From Sciurus carolinensis (lineage: Eukaryota; Chordata; Mammalia; Rodentia; Sciuridae), in NCBI RefSeq assembly GCF_902686445.1, contig NC_062216.1, positions 7,337,084-7,401,083 on the forward strand: 64,000 bases of DNA, given 5' to 3'. This document shows positions 1 through 10,997 of the stretch, piece after piece. Each line of letters starts with the position of its first letter. Position 1 is the stretch's first letter. The notes under the pieces are model-generated. The model was not told where the DNA came from. It made no database searches and saw only the letters and a list, made by a program, of their open reading frames with translations. The translations under genes and the position numbers were made by a program.

Positions 1-1040
1 AGAACAAGGAGTTCCATCAACATCAAGTGGAGCCCAAGAGCACCGTGATTAGAAAACTGGGCCCACGTAAAGAATTAGAAGTACAGAAGCCCTGCCATGA
101 GACTTAAGGCTTAGTAAAAAAAAAAAAAAAAAAAAAAACTGGGCAAAAGGGCCCCAGTCTCCAAACAGGAGAACAAAAATGGCAGCCATTGATTCAGACC
201 TGGTTAGGGAAAGGAAGAATATGGGGTCTATTAGTGAAAAACATATGAAAGGTACAAGTTAGGCCAATAAGACAGAGCTCAAGGAGAGAGGAGGATTGCA
301 ACGGCTTATAAAAGACCAGTGTAAATTGAGGAGCAATTTGGAGACAATATAAACAATGGAGTGAAGCTCCAGTGGAACAAATTTATAAGCATAAGGCAAA
401 TAATGCAAAAAGTATTTTAAGAATCTGAGTTTTATCCTTGGGACCATGATTCAGAAGCCACCACCTCTGGTTGTTTCATCCAGATCCTGGCAGAACTGAC
501 AAAATTTTCTCCATTGTTAATGGCAAGATGTCGATGTCTTAAAATAATGTCTGTGGGCATTGCACTCGACTTCTTTCTTGGTTCACCTCTGAGATTCTTT
601 TAAGTGCAGTCAAAGCCACTCACTTGTTTGATCTTTGCCTAATCTATGAACATTTCGGGATGCACCTGACATACAGCTGTCTCCTCATTAAGATATTTAG
701 GTAATTTTCATTTTACTTCTCGGTTTTGGTCAGAAGACATTAACATTTGATGTAAAAGTATATGACGGTGATTATTTAAAATTAGAAGGCATTTTCATGG
801 TCAAATCTTTCATTTTAGATAAAATAAGCCATTTTCCCCTAAAGAACATGCTTTGCTAAGGTCACATAGGTAGAGGCACCACTGAAACTAGAACCAAGCA
901 TCTTTCATCTGAGTCCATGTTGTTTCCCAACACCCACAGGCCTGGGTGTGCACATAAAAATGGTATTGTGTCTGCCACACTTTTGTCTCAAAATCTCCAA
1001 ATTTTATGTTGAAGAAACTAAGGCGATTTTCTGTCCTGTG
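1..1040. other. intergenic, nothing recognised
   Basis: No gene or clear mobile element is recognisable by eye. There is a pure A-run near 117-138, of the kind left by a decayed retroposon tail. The rest is unique-looking AT-rich DNA. Confidence 0.4.
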
Positions 1041-1044
1041 TGAC

Positions 1045-1345
1045 AACATGGCCAATCCTGGAGACATAATGCTAAGGGAAATAAACCAGTCGTGGAAGAC
1101 AAAACTTCTTAACTCCTCTTCTGTGAGGTACCTGAAATAGTCAAACTCCTAGAAATAGATACTAGAAAGGTGGTTCCCAGGGATTGGAGAAGGAAGAACT
1201 GGGAATCTACTATTCAAATGGTAGAAAGTTGCAGTTAGGCAAGATGAATTAACTCTAGAGATCAACTGTACATCACGTCCACGGCACTTAAAATGTGTGA
1301 AAAGAGTGAGTCTCATGGTAAGCATTCTTTCCATAATAAAAAAAA
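1045..1345 (+). mobile_element. old L1 3'-end fragment (L1M-like)
   Basis: The stretch reads like the end of an ancient mammalian L1: an 'ATAATGCTAAGGGAAATAAA' motif, then a 'GGTGGTTCCCAGGGATTGGAG' type segment, ending in an A-rich tail near 1337-1345. No open reading frame survives. Sub-family not determined. Confidence 0.5.
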
Positions 1346-2794
1346 TGGAGAATAAGAGATTTTGGAGGTGGATACAGAGTTAGTCTCCCATGAATCTAAG
1401 AAGGCCTCTGAAGAGAGGCTTTCCTTCCAGGCCATGACGGCTTCCTCCAGGGCAGGCGGGATCAGCTCTCGTTGGTCTTCCCAAATCATCTGTGTCAGGA
1501 GAATGACTGAACCAAGGTCCTAGGGTTCTCATCGGAAGGAATCACTTTCAGATGACCCAGTCTCCTGTGAACAGAGGCTATTAAAGTCACTCGGAAAGGT
1601 CAAAACATCTCCCTTCTGCATATTGAGGTACTCTTGGACACATTATGAAATGATGATGATTAAATTTCTTTAATAGTCAGCTGTTTGTTAGCTCTTAACA
1701 ATAATTAATTTCCAAGCTATCTGCAAACAGTATATTCCTTAAAATTCTGATTTTTGATCCCTGCCTTGGGACAGGGGACCTGGAACCCTTATCTGGAATC
1801 AGTTAGGTAATCACTTTATTTCTTTGAGTAAACTGAGTGGCTGGATCATGAAGAGTTGGTTATAACATTTGCCGGGAAAAATAATCTAATCAGATAACCA
1901 AAAAAAAAAAAAAAATCTGTTCTCATGAAGAAAATTCCTGCCAAGAAACGACAGAATTAAAAACTTTGGTTTATCAGCTAGAATCTAAGGAAGGTTACCT
2001 GATCACTACTTGAATATATTTTGTACATGTCCTTGAATTTCTCAAAAGAAGAATCCAGGTACCCCACAAACATAGGAAAAGTGCACATTTATTTACATAT
2101 GTACACATGCACACATGTACCTGCTGAGAGGAGGGACAGAAAGAGGTCAGGATGCAAAACTCTTCAACTGATTCATTAGCCCTAAGAAAATTATAGTATT
2201 TGTATACTGACTCTGGAGAACAAAATAACATTTAGGTAGAGCCCCTAAGACAGGAACAGAAGAGAGTTTGAACTTGTACATTACACAGAGAAAAGAATGC
2301 CGTTCTCTCTTTTGGTTGGTAGAGTCCCAGGAAAACCTATCTCTTCCAAACCCTGTCCTTCTCCACCACCAGAAAATCTGAAAAGTTAATAACTCAATGA
2401 GTTCTAGGAGATCACATCCCTTAGAGATTAAACAGATGGGCTATTGTAAAATCTTTTGTTTTAGTGTGATTCTGTTTTCCCCACTTCATCTACAAAAATT
2501 TGTGCTGTGATAAACATGAAGTGAGCCTATAAATTGTTTCTCCCAACAGTAATTATTAATAGGTATCCTTCCTCCCACTGACATTTGATTTAACCATGAT
2601 AACATTTTTAAATCCTCTCATTCTGAAACCTGTTAGAGAGTCACTGTCTCCATTGCTCTATGTCTATGATAACATCAATTAAGTCTGAAAATAAATGTCA
2701 GTATCTAGGAATAAATAATTTTCCCCATGAACCAAGTAGTTTAATATTACCTCCTTAACTTGAGCAAGTACCATGGACATGAAACTGGCAAAAG
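1346..2794. other. intergenic, nothing recognised
   Basis: AT-rich DNA with an A-run at about 1900-1914. No defensin first exon (short hydrophobic ORF followed by G|GT) could be found here for the downstream DEFB130 exon. Confidence 0.4.
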
Positions 2795-2922
2795 ACTGGC
2801 AAAATAACTCCTTGGCTCCCTGTTCCCAGGATGTCTCCTCAAATTAAACACATTTAATTATATATTAAATTAATTTGAGGAGACATCCTGGGAACAGGGA
2901 GCCAAGGAGTTATTTTGCCAGT
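2795..2922. repeat. perfect 52-bp inverted repeat (hairpin)
   Basis: The left arm (2795-2846) is the exact reverse complement of the right arm (2871-2922), 52 of 52 bases. The 24-nt AT-rich spacer holds a further 7-bp inverted repeat (ATTTAAT/ATTAAAT). The right arm abuts the 5' end of the L1 fragment that starts near 2925, so the structure probably arose at the L1 integration junction by snap-back copying. Confidence 0.95.
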
Positions 2923-2924
2923 AT

Positions 2925-3945
2925 AACTATCAGTAATGTGAAGAGAGAGCCTACAGAGGGGGAGAAAATCTTTGCCAATCATACTTCAGATAGAGCTCTA
3001 ATTGCCAGAATATATAAGGAACAAAAAACTCTACACCAAGAGTATACATAATCCAATCAACAAATGGGCTAAGGAAATGAACAGACACTTCACACCATAC
3101 AAGAAGATCTACAAGCAATCAACAGATATATGAAAAAATATTCAACATCTCTAGTAATAAGAGAAATGCAAATCAAACTACCCTAAAATTCCATCTCACC
3201 CCAATTAGAATGGCGATTATCAAGAATACAAGCAACAACAGGTGTTGGCCAGGATGTGGGGGGAAAAGGTACACTCATACATTGCTGGTGGGATTGCAAA
3301 TCAGTGTAGGCACTCTGGAAAGCAGTATGGAGATTCCTCAGAAAGCTTGGAATGGAACCACCATTTGACCCAGCTATCCCACTCCTTGTCCTATACCCAA
3401 AGGACTTAAAATCAGCATACTACAGAGATACAGTCACATCAATGTTCATAGCTGCTCAATTCACAATAGCCAGATTGTGGAACCAACCTAGATGCCCTTC
3501 AATTGATGAATGAATAAAGAAACTGTGGTATATATGTACAATGGAATATTACTCAGCCATAAAGAATGATAAAATCATGGGAATTGAAGGCAAATGGATG
3601 AAATTGGAGAATATCATGCTAAGTGAGATAAGCCAATCTCAAAAAACCAAAGGACGAATGATCTCACTAATAAGCGGATGATGACACATAATGGGGGTTG
3701 GGAGGGGTTAGTGTTAGGGTTAGGGTTAGGGAGGGGGCAAGAATGGAGGAAGAAAGGACTGTATAGAGGGAGAAGAGAGGTGGGAGGGGTGAGAGGGGTG
3801 GGGGGAAGGGAAAAAATAACAGAATGAATCAAACAACATTACCCTATGTAAATTTATGATTACACAAATGGTATGCCTTTACTCCAGGTACAAACAGAGA
3901 AACAACATGTATCCCATTTGTTTACAATAAAAAAAAATTAAACTT
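2925..3945 (+). mobile_element. L1 3' end (5'-truncated)
   Basis: This is the C-terminal part of L1 ORF2 followed by the 3' UTR. Degenerate ORF2 phrases are readable, such as '[13 protein letters not shown]' near 3210 and '[10 protein letters not shown]' near 3360, with frame breaks. The 3' UTR is G-rich and contains TTAGGG-like units at 3707-3732. An A-rich tail ends near 3940. It closely resembles the L1 copies at 38.9-42.7 kb. Confidence 0.9.
3707..3732 (+). repeat. telomere-like (TTAGGG) units within L1 3' UTR
   Basis: Three to four consecutive GTTAGG/TTAGGG units lie in the G-rich 3' UTR of the L1 copy. The reverse-complement counterpart occurs in the minus-strand L1 at 39131-39170, so the array belongs to the L1 family and is not a chromosome-fusion scar. 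Confidence 0.8.
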
Positions 3946-4090
3946 CACAAGCAGCAGGAAGCAGAGCACCAGTGGGATGAATTGTTTTGCTCCTTTGGCT
4001 GAAGCAAGACTCCCACATTCCACCCTACTCTGCATGGGATACCTCCAAGGTCGTAGGACACAGTACGGCCTTTTCCTGATATGACCATCA

Positions 4091-4290
4091 GCTGGGTTCA
4101 GTAGTGCACACCTGTAATCCCAGCACCCTGGGAGGCTGAGGCAGGAGAATCTCAAGTTCAAGGCCAGCCTCAGCAACTTTTTGAGACTGTCTCAAAAAAC
4201 AAAAAGGGTTGGGGATGTAGCTCAGTGGTAGAACATTCGTAAGCAATCTCCAGTGCCCGAGGGGGGAATAAAGAGGAAAAGGAAAGAAAA
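4091..4290 (+). mobile_element. dimeric SINE (7SL-like + ID-like)
   Basis: The first half is 7SL-derived ('CACCTGTAATCCCAGCA', 'GGAGGCTGAGGCAGGAG'). The second half is tRNA/ID-derived ('GGGGATGTAGCTCAGTGGTAG'). This composite is characteristic of squirrel genomes. An A/G-rich tail follows. Confidence 0.85.
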
Positions 4291-5023
4291 GGCAAAACCT
4301 GTAAGTTTTATCAGACATTGCACTAAATGCATGGGAAGTAATAAGATCAACAGCAGCAACAGGACCACTAGGCTGCGGAACAGGAAGTCTGCACTCCATG
4401 AAGACACAGAGCTGAGTCGTGCCTTCAGTGACTGGCTGGTGAGACGTGTTCTTTCCCTGAAAGATAGCCACTTTCTCTCCCAGAAAAAGTGGGCAAAGTG
4501 GGGAAGTATTAGCAGGATATGATCCCGCTCCCCATCATTCCACTCTCTTGCTGCGCAAAGACCCTGAGTTTACAATCGACAAACCTGACAGCAGAGTGTA
4601 GCCAAACCACACTGGGTTGATACTGCCATCTCGGGTGCAGCGGCCCATCTGACTGGGGATGTTTTTCTACAGAGTAGAGAAACAATGATGATAACTTAGT
4701 GTTTAAATACAAAACAGTGACAAAAAGATTGAGAGCCCAAAAAGCCATCAAACTGTTAGTGGAACCATAGAGGTTAGGCATCCAAGAAGCCCTTCAGACC
4801 TCATGTATCACAAGATCTAAAAAACAAAATGAGTCAGGTGGCTTCAGAGGATGGTCAGAAAACAACTTCTATGAAGAAACATAAGCAGAGGTGCTCTTAT
4901 CAACATCCTCCATGATCCCCTGGGGAAAGAATGAACCCTGGTTATGCTGGAAAGGCAAGAGGACGGTTGGACAGCAGTGGACCTTAGCTATGTGCTCTTC
5001 CGCAGCCATGCGAATTCTCTGTG

Positions 5024-5027
<4 letters not shown>
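4291..5027. other. intergenic, nothing recognised
   Basis: Moderately GC-balanced DNA with short open frames on both strands but no domain, splice or repeat signature that could be recognised. Confidence 0.35.

Positions 5028-5028
<1 letters not shown>

Positions 5029-5069
<41 letters not shown>
5029..5069 (+). repeat. (CA)n microsatellite
   Basis: About 20 uninterrupted CA units, some 0.5 kb upstream of DEFB130 exon 2. Likely length-polymorphic. Confidence 0.95.
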
Positions 5070-5071
<2 letters not shown>

Positions 5072-5605
5072 CCTCTGAAGTGAGGAAAACAGTTAAGGTG
5101 AAGAACTGACACATTTCTACAAAAGGAGATGGAAATGAGACCAAGTGCCACCTGATAGGCAGGACACAGGCACAGATGGGAGGAAAGATGGGTACCGCCT
5201 TTGAAATGGTGCTTCTTAGTGGAGGCATTTTTGGCATTGCACACAAGACAATTCATTGGAGAAGAAGCTTAGTGATGCTGAGCCTTACCCACTAAATTCC
5301 AAAGGGAACTTTCTAGTCAAGCGACAGTAACAAAGAGTCCCACCCATTTCAAAATGTACTGCTCCAGGCAAAGGCTCTATCTCTAAAATCTTTTAGAAAT
5401 CATCCTACCCCTGCAAGGTGCATATAATCCTGCACTTTTAGCCCCTCTTCCAAAAGCAGTTGTGCTTCCTCTGTATCTGATCCTTTCATGCAGGCAATAT
5501 GTTGCCTTCTAGCCCAAAGTCACCCTTCTGGAGGTTAATTGTTTTATGTAGATGTCCAATAATTTGATGGTGAATTAATGACTTGTCAAATCTCTTCCTG
5601 TGCAG

Positions 5606-5787
5606 GAAAGACTGGCGTTATCCCAGGAGAAAAGCAGTGCATTAATTTGAAAGGGACGTGCAAGGACTTTGCGTGCACGTCTGTGGATGACACCATCGGT
5701 GTGTGCAATGAGAAGAAGAAGTGCTGTAGGAAGTGGTGGATACTTGAGCCCTACCCAACCCCAGTCCCCAAAGGAAAATCTCCGTAG
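5606..5787 (+). CDS. DEFB130: beta-defensin 130, exon 2 (mature peptide)
   Basis: Secreted cationic antimicrobial peptide of the beta-defensin family. The exon follows a pyrimidine-rich acceptor (CTCTTCCTGTGCAG) and opens in phase 1, so a G from exon 1 would complete the Gly codon before KTGVIPG. The cysteines are spaced C-x6-C-x4-C-x9-C-x5-CC (INLKGT, KDFA, TSVDDTIGV, NEKKK between them), followed by RKWWILEP and the proline tail PTPVPKGKSP that I know from human DEFB130. The exon gives 59 codons, so with a standard 19-codon first exon the protein would be 79 residues, the human length. Stop TAG 5785-5787. No exon 1 was found in the 5.6 kb upstream; it may lie before position 1 or be lost, so functionality is unproven. 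The exon itself shows no break. Confidence 0.9.
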
Positions 5788-5874
5788 ATGGGAGCAGACC
5801 CACCCCAACTCTGGCATGCACAGACAACCTGGGCAAGAATCTTGGACCAAGCTTACTTTTCTCCCTTGACTAAA

Positions 5875-5880
5875 AATAAA
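5875..5880 (+). terminator. DEFB130: AATAAA polyadenylation signal, DEFB130
   Basis: Canonical AATAAA 88 bases after the DEFB130 stop, the expected place for a short beta-defensin 3' UTR. The SINE at 5956 inserted just beyond it. Confidence 0.7.
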
Positions 5881-5955
5881 TGTCATCCTAACTCCACAGG
5901 TCCCTGGGCCATTTCCTCTTGATGTACATTCAGTCCTCTTAAGAACAACAAGCAT

Positions 5956-6166
5956 AGCCTGGTGAAATGGCGCAGGCCTGTAATCCCAGCAGCTCGGAAG
6001 GCTGAGGCAGGAGGATCACAAGTTCAAAGCCAGCCTCAGCAACTTAGCAAGGCCCTAAGCAACTCACTGAGACCCTGTCTCTAATAGAATATTGAAAAGG
6101 GCTGGGGATGTCGCTCAGTGGTTAAGTGCCCCTGGGTTCAACCCCCAGTACAAAAAAAAAAAAAAA
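5956..6166 (+). mobile_element. dimeric SINE (7SL-like + ID-like)
   Basis: A near-complete copy: 7SL-like half with 'GCCTGTAATCCCAGCAGCTC', ID-like half with 'GGGCTGGGGATGTCGCTCAG', and an A tail at 6152-6166. It lies directly downstream of DEFB130. Confidence 0.9.
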
Positions 6167-6365
6167 TGCAAGAGTAATCTATAGAAGAATTTCATAACCT
6201 GAAGACATTTATACAAAATGCAAGTTTCTAAGAAAAAAGACAAAGGTAAAATCTTAAATATGTAAAATAATAAGAATATGAAACATCAATTGATAGAGTT
6301 AGCTATCTGAAGTAGAATATCAACCCTCTTCCTCCTCTAGTTTTGGAAAAAAAATATCATTTTGG

Positions 6366-6443
6366 GGTGCTAGGGATGTGGCTCAGTGCATAGAGAACTT
6401 GCTTAGTGTGCACAAGCCCTCAGGATTAATTCCCAGCACAACC
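6366..6443 (+). mobile_element. ID-type SINE (diverged)
   Basis: tRNA-derived body with A-box-like 'GGGATGTGGCTCAGTG' and the 3' 'TTCCCAGCACA' segment. The B box is diverged (ATTAATTCCC). Monomeric, no long tail. Confidence 0.75.
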
Positions 6444-6930
6444 ATGAAATTTACTATTAGTAGAGATCTACTTGGAGCATAGGGGCTAAAGTTGCTAATC
6501 ATGTGGCCTTGGTAACACTGCACCTGAGAATTGGGACACAGGTTTGGGCCATAACCCCAAATGACAATCCTAATTTTTGAAATCAATAAGATTAAAATTC
6601 CTAAAGTCTAAAATCCCATAAAATCAAAATCCCTAAGATAGAATTCTAAAAATTTTTTTAATTCTTTAAATGGGACTTATTTACATAAAAAGAGATTAAT
6701 TTGAGAAACATATAAAAGCATGACAAAATGTTGCTTTTTTTTCCCCCTCAATGATCATTTATTTCTTAAACAACTTGAGCCACACAATGCTCTGGTTTAA
6801 AATAATTAGACTGATAGAAATAAATTCAATGAGTATTTAAAAATAGCAAAAGAGAAGTCAATTTTATACACACATATTTTCCAGATAATTCCAAGTATTG
6901 GTTAAGAAGCAAACAAAAAAAAGGGGGGGG

Positions 6931-7032
6931 GGCTGGGGATATAGCTCAGTTGGTAGAGTGCTTGCCTTGCAAGCACAAGGCCCTGGGTTCAATCCCCAGC
7001 ACCACAAAATAAATAAATAAATAAATAAAAAG
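6931..7032 (+). mobile_element. ID-type SINE with (AAAT)n tail
   Basis: Well-preserved ID body: 'GGGGATATAGCTCAGTTGG' A box, 'GGTTCAATCCCCAGCACC' B box, then an AAAT-repeat tail to about 7030. The flanks share an AGAAGCAAA/AGGAAGCAAA motif, a probable target-site duplication. The intact A and B boxes make this one of the youngest copies here. Confidence 0.9.
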
Positions 7033-8232
7033 GAAGCAAAAAACAAACAAGGGTATTTATTCTTATTTTTAAAAAAGAACCACAAATGATTTTTCCAAAA
7101 CAGATGCCCTTTCTACCATCTCACCCAGTGTCCCAGTTAGAAATGGCAAAACTTTTGTGGATGCCTGTTCACCGGTCACCCCGTGTGGAGTGTCCCCCAA
7201 GTCTGTTCTGTGGTCTCCTTCATGCTGCCCTGCCCTTAGGAGGAGTTGAAATCACCTATCTCCCTACCACCAATCTCCCTCAGTTCCAATCCATCCTCCA
7301 AAATGTTGCAAAAAAAAAAAAAAAAATGATGTTTCTCACGGTTTTGGTTTTGTCACTCCCTGGCTTCCCAAGCAGCAGTGGTTCCAGGTGGCCCCAATTT
7401 AGTGTGGTGTTCCATGATCTTCCCTGTGGCTTTAACCTGGGCCAGATTCCTCTGCAACCCCTTCTTCACCCACGTCTTGGGGTACAGTTATTTCCCCAAC
7501 CTTCATGCCTCCATATTTGAGCTTATGCAGCCCACTCTTTCTGGAATCTTCTTCCCACACACTTCCCTTATCCCCTTTCTCTCTATGCATCTTCTTATCC
7601 TACTATGCACAAAATTGTTTCTAAGCACTCAGTAATTACTGGCTTCCTCAGGCAAATGTAGATTTAATTCACTGAAAGCTCCTGGAATCTCATCCGTCAG
7701 AAGGAATGAAAATACAAGCCAAAGAGGCATTTTTAAATTAAGGTTTTCTTCCTTGCTGTATTACATTGCCAACCCTTTCCCCAGGACTCAGTTTTTTATC
7801 CCTTTTATACAACCTACTTCTTTTTCATGAGGTATGGTTAGGTGAATTTCAGCTTCCAGGATTCAACTGAGGATTTTAACTTTTCAGGATTCTAGACTTA
7901 GGGTTTTTAAAGTTTAGAGATTTTGATCTTTTGGGGCTTTAACATTTAGGATTATGAAGTTCAGGATTCTCTCTGTTGAGATTATGATCAGTACCAAGGG
8001 ACTCCACCCACCCAGGCATGCCAATAGAGAACTGGGCAGATCCCCTCCACTGCACCCTACTTCTGGAGAAAGAGAAAACCTGCTCCTTTCAAGTGGGCTC
8101 ATCAGGAGAACTAGGGGAAGCTGGAGAGCAAGGAGCTGAGAATTTAGCACACCCAGTTAGTTCTTTCCAAATGCACCATTGCACAATACCACTTTCTAGA
8201 ACTAAGAAATTAAATAATGAGGAAGAGACCAG
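7033..8232. other. intergenic, nothing recognised
   Basis: A 144-codon open frame at 7086-7520 has no recognisable domain, contains an A-run encoding lysines and resembles no defensin. I treat it as chance. No repeat family was assigned by eye. Confidence 0.4.
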
Positions 8233-8381
8233 GGTAAGTGTTGCCACCCTCAGCAACAATCCTGCTGTTGCCGCCCGCAGCAACAATCTCACAGTAATTT
8301 ATTGGAGGTGGACTGGAACTGAACTACTTTTATTACTTTATCTGGGCTACTTCCTTGTATACTTGCTTGTTTACCAGTTTA

Positions 8382-8598
8382 TAGAGGAAGAGAGGCTTTG
8401 CTTACTTTTAGTTTTAGAGGAAGAGAGGCTTTGAGAGGAAGAAAGACTTTGCTTAGAGGAAGAGAGACTTTGCTTAGAGGAAGAAAGACTTTGCTTAGAG
8501 GAAGAAAGACTTTGCTTGGAGAAAGAGAGACTTTGCTTGGAGGAAGAGAGACTTTGCTTAAGAGAGACTTTGCTTAGAGGAAGAGAAACTTTGCTTAA
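8382..8598 (+). repeat. 21-bp GA-rich minisatellite inside LTR
   Basis: About ten imperfect copies of a unit like AGAGGAAGAGAGACTTTGCTT. It sits in the part of the LTR that would be transcribed (between TATA box and poly(A) signal on the minus strand), so it is an expansion within the viral R/U5 region. Confidence 0.9.
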
Positions 8599-8649
8599 TT
8601 TTGAAGGTGCTACTCTTTCAGAGAGGCTACGCTTATCAAAAGGTCTACT

Positions 8650-8815
8650 GCTTCTTCTTAGAGGTGCATCCTGCATCCTGCGTCCTAAAGGTGCGTGCTA
8701 GAGGTGCATGCTTCCAGAGGTGCTTCTTAGTGGTGCATCCCGTGTACTGCGTCCTTCATTCTGCGATCTGCGACCTACAGTTGTCTGCTTAGTCCTGCGT
8801 TCTGCGAACTGCAAC
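8650..8815 (+). repeat. degenerate tandem repeats within LTR
   Basis: Repeated short motifs such as AGGTGCATCCTGC and CTGCGTTCTGCGA alternate across this stretch of the same solo LTR. This is a second, more degenerate repeat block beside the 21-bp array. Confidence 0.6.
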
Positions 8816-9399
8816 CTTCATTCTGGGATCTCCTCCCAGGCGAAGAGAATGTCTTATATACCCTAAGGCAGCCAATCAGCTTAGGATTAAGTAGCACGGT
8901 TGGAGCATGCGCCACGGTACCAATCAAGAAAGAATGAGGAACATCTGTTGACCACTAGCACAGAGACAACATTAACTAATCAGGCAAAAGTAGATCACGC
9001 CGTGTTAACACTAATTAAGCGCCACCTCTTGGCTCAATGCCAGCCGCCATCCTAGGGCTACTGCAGGTAAGTCTCATGAAAATGGAATGACGCTTCTGGA
9101 ATGAGGCAAAATATCACACAAATAAATTTCAAGGCTTCTTGATGACATCAGACTCCTGCTAAAATAACTTTGATCCCATCTTCCTGAATCTGTTTTTTAA
9201 AAAACCATTACCCTTTCCAGTGTCTTTTAGAACTACTCATGCGTGGTTGAGAACTTGATCTCAGAATAATATACTGATTAAAATCTTCATCAGTCACACT
9301 CTACTCACAACTTAAAATTTGCTTCTTACTCCCTTCATCATCTCAAAATGTATGCTGCCACATTAGGTAACGTAGCACACTCAAGGTTCTCCAAGAATT

Positions 9400-10026
9400 T
9401 CAGTAGCAACATTAACATACTTTAGCAATCCTGTTACAGAGGACGTAGCCTACATACACATATGAAGGTGTTTCCCATGTTTTCTTCTCGAAGTTCTCAA
9501 TTTTCTGACTATATTTCCAGGCCTTTGATCCAATTTGAGCTGACTTGTGCAGAGTGAGAGATGGGAATCTAGTTTCAGTCTTCCACATATGAATGTCTAG
9601 TTTTCCCAGCATCGTTTCCTAAAGAGCTGTTCTCAAGCTTATGTTTTTGGCACCCTTGTCAAGAATCAGATGACTATAGCTAAGCTACGCGGGCTTGTCC
9701 CTGTCCCTTCTATGATGTTCCGTTGGCTAATGATCCTATTTTTATGCCTGTGACATTACTATTTTTGTTAGTATGTCTCTGTAGTATAATTTGAAGTTGG
9801 GTATTGCTATAACTCCAGCTCTGTTATCCTTGCTCAGGATTGCTTTGACTATTTTGCTTCCTTTTTCTTCATATGAATTTAGGAATATTTCATCTATTTC
9901 TGAGAGGAATATCATTGGTATTTTGAGAGGATTAGATTGAACCTGTATATAACTTTTGGTAGTGTGGTCACTTTAACAATATTAATTTAGTCTTACCATG
10001 AACATGAGAGATCTTTCCTTCTTCTG
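9400..10026 (-). mobile_element. L1 5' inverted segment (ORF2)
   Basis: Reading the minus strand from about 10026 down to about 9400 gives L1 ORF2 sequence. The plus-strand L1 that begins at about 10030 continues from the point where this piece ends, so the two are one insertion with a 5' inversion, the known product of twin priming. All frames are broken. Confidence 0.7.
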
Positions 10027-10029
10027 TTG

Positions 10030-10356
10030 TCTTTGATTTTTCTTTCTGTCCAACATAGAGGCAGAAAATAAAGGAGAATCAGTAAGTCGGGTGACATCAA
10101 ATTGAAAAGCTTCTGCACAGCAAAGGAAAAAATTAAGGGCATAAAGAAAGAATGGAGAAAATTTTTGCAGCTACTCTTCTTGCAGAGGATTAATATCCAG
10201 AATACATAAAGAACTCAGAAAACTTAGACCCAAAAATCCCCAAATAACCCAATCAATAAATGGGTAAATGAACTAAACAGATGCTTCTTAAAAGGCCAAT
10301 AAGTATGTGAAAAATGTCTTTAGCCATATGGGAAAAACAAATCAAAACTGTACTGG
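10030..10356 (+). mobile_element. L1 ORF2 fragment, sense part of inverted L1
   Basis: Contains the 'AAAAGCTTCTGCACAGCAAAG' type ORF2 segment and the following 'CCAATCAATAAATGGG' region. It is interrupted at 10356 by the retroposed insert and resumes at about 11011. Confidence 0.8.
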
Positions 10357-10997
10357 GATGATAAAGTCAAATGTTATGCTCTGAACAATAATTAATACTA
10401 TTTTCTCCATTATAAAGAAGAAAGTGGGCTAATGATATAACTCGGTGGTATAGCACTTGCCAGGCATACATGAGGCCCTGGGTTCAATCCCTCAGCACTG
10501 AAAAAAAAAGTGTTTTCCATGGCATGGGGAAGAACACACCTGAAAAAAATGTCCCTTTATGATTGCTATTCAGGTATTTGTGTGATAAAATATATTAGTA
10601 GTAATAAATAAATTTGCAGTTATCTTGCACATTTCTAATTCTGTGCAAAGTATCATTAGTTGATACTTGCTTCTAATGCCAGGTAAAATGGCTAAGTAAT
10701 AGGTTCAGACTTTTATTTAAGTTTGACTATCAGTGTTGCTTTACTATGTAGACAAAAATAAATAAATTAGCACGTTCTATATTTTTACTGATAACACAAG
10801 TAAATCCAATTCATCCACAGTGCCGAGTTGCCTATATATAGTGCTTACTGAGGTATCACATAATTAAGAAATGTGCCTTTTACATGCTTAAGTGTGCACA
10901 TAAAGATTGAAAACTGATTTAAATATAATTTGATAGCATTTCCTATGAATTGTAGAACTCTTATGTAGTTAAAATAAAAAGTAAGTATAAATTAAAA
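10357..10997 (+). pseudogene. probable retrocopy of an mRNA 3' UTR inside L1
   Basis: A roughly 640-bp non-L1 block splits the L1. It is flanked by near-identical 13-mers, AAAACTGTACTGG (10344-10356) and AAAACTATACTGG (10998-11010), and ends with AATAAA (10973-10978) about 15 bases before an A-run. That is the layout of an L1-mobilised polyadenylated transcript. No coding region is visible, so it would be a 5'-truncated 3' UTR copy; the parent gene is not recognised. It carries a later ID SINE. Confidence 0.55.
10426..10510 (+). mobile_element. ID-type SINE
   Basis: tRNA-derived body (GGGCTAATGATATAACTCGG, then CTGGGTTCAATCCCTCAGCA) with an A tail. It is nested in the retrocopy that is itself nested in L1. 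Confidence 0.85.

Larger units (their letters stand above)
8239..9065 (-). mobile_element. solo LTR (ERV), minus orientation
   Basis: On the plus strand the element runs TGTTGCC...CTACTGCA and is bounded on both sides by GGTAAG (8233-8238 and 9066-9071), a 6-bp target-site duplication as left by class II (beta-like) retroviruses. On the minus strand it has a TATA box (GGGTATATAAGAC, about 8853-8865) and an AATAAA signal (8298-8303). The roughly 550 bp between the two is unusually long because it holds a tandem-repeat expansion. No internal viral genes remain. The retroviral class is inferred from TSD length only. Confidence 0.85.

Noticed and set aside
4984..5256. Cys/Val-rich repeat protein on the minus strand
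   Set aside because: It is the (CA)n microsatellite read in reverse.
6931..7005. tRNA-like A and B boxes suggesting tRNA genes
   Set aside because: These belong to ID-type SINEs. No cloverleaf with intact acceptor and anticodon stems can be folded, and the same text recurs many times.
8371..8676. Ser/Lys/Gln repeat protein (SSSKQSL units)
   Set aside because: It is the 21-bp minisatellite in a solo LTR; there is no start context and no relation to any known protein.
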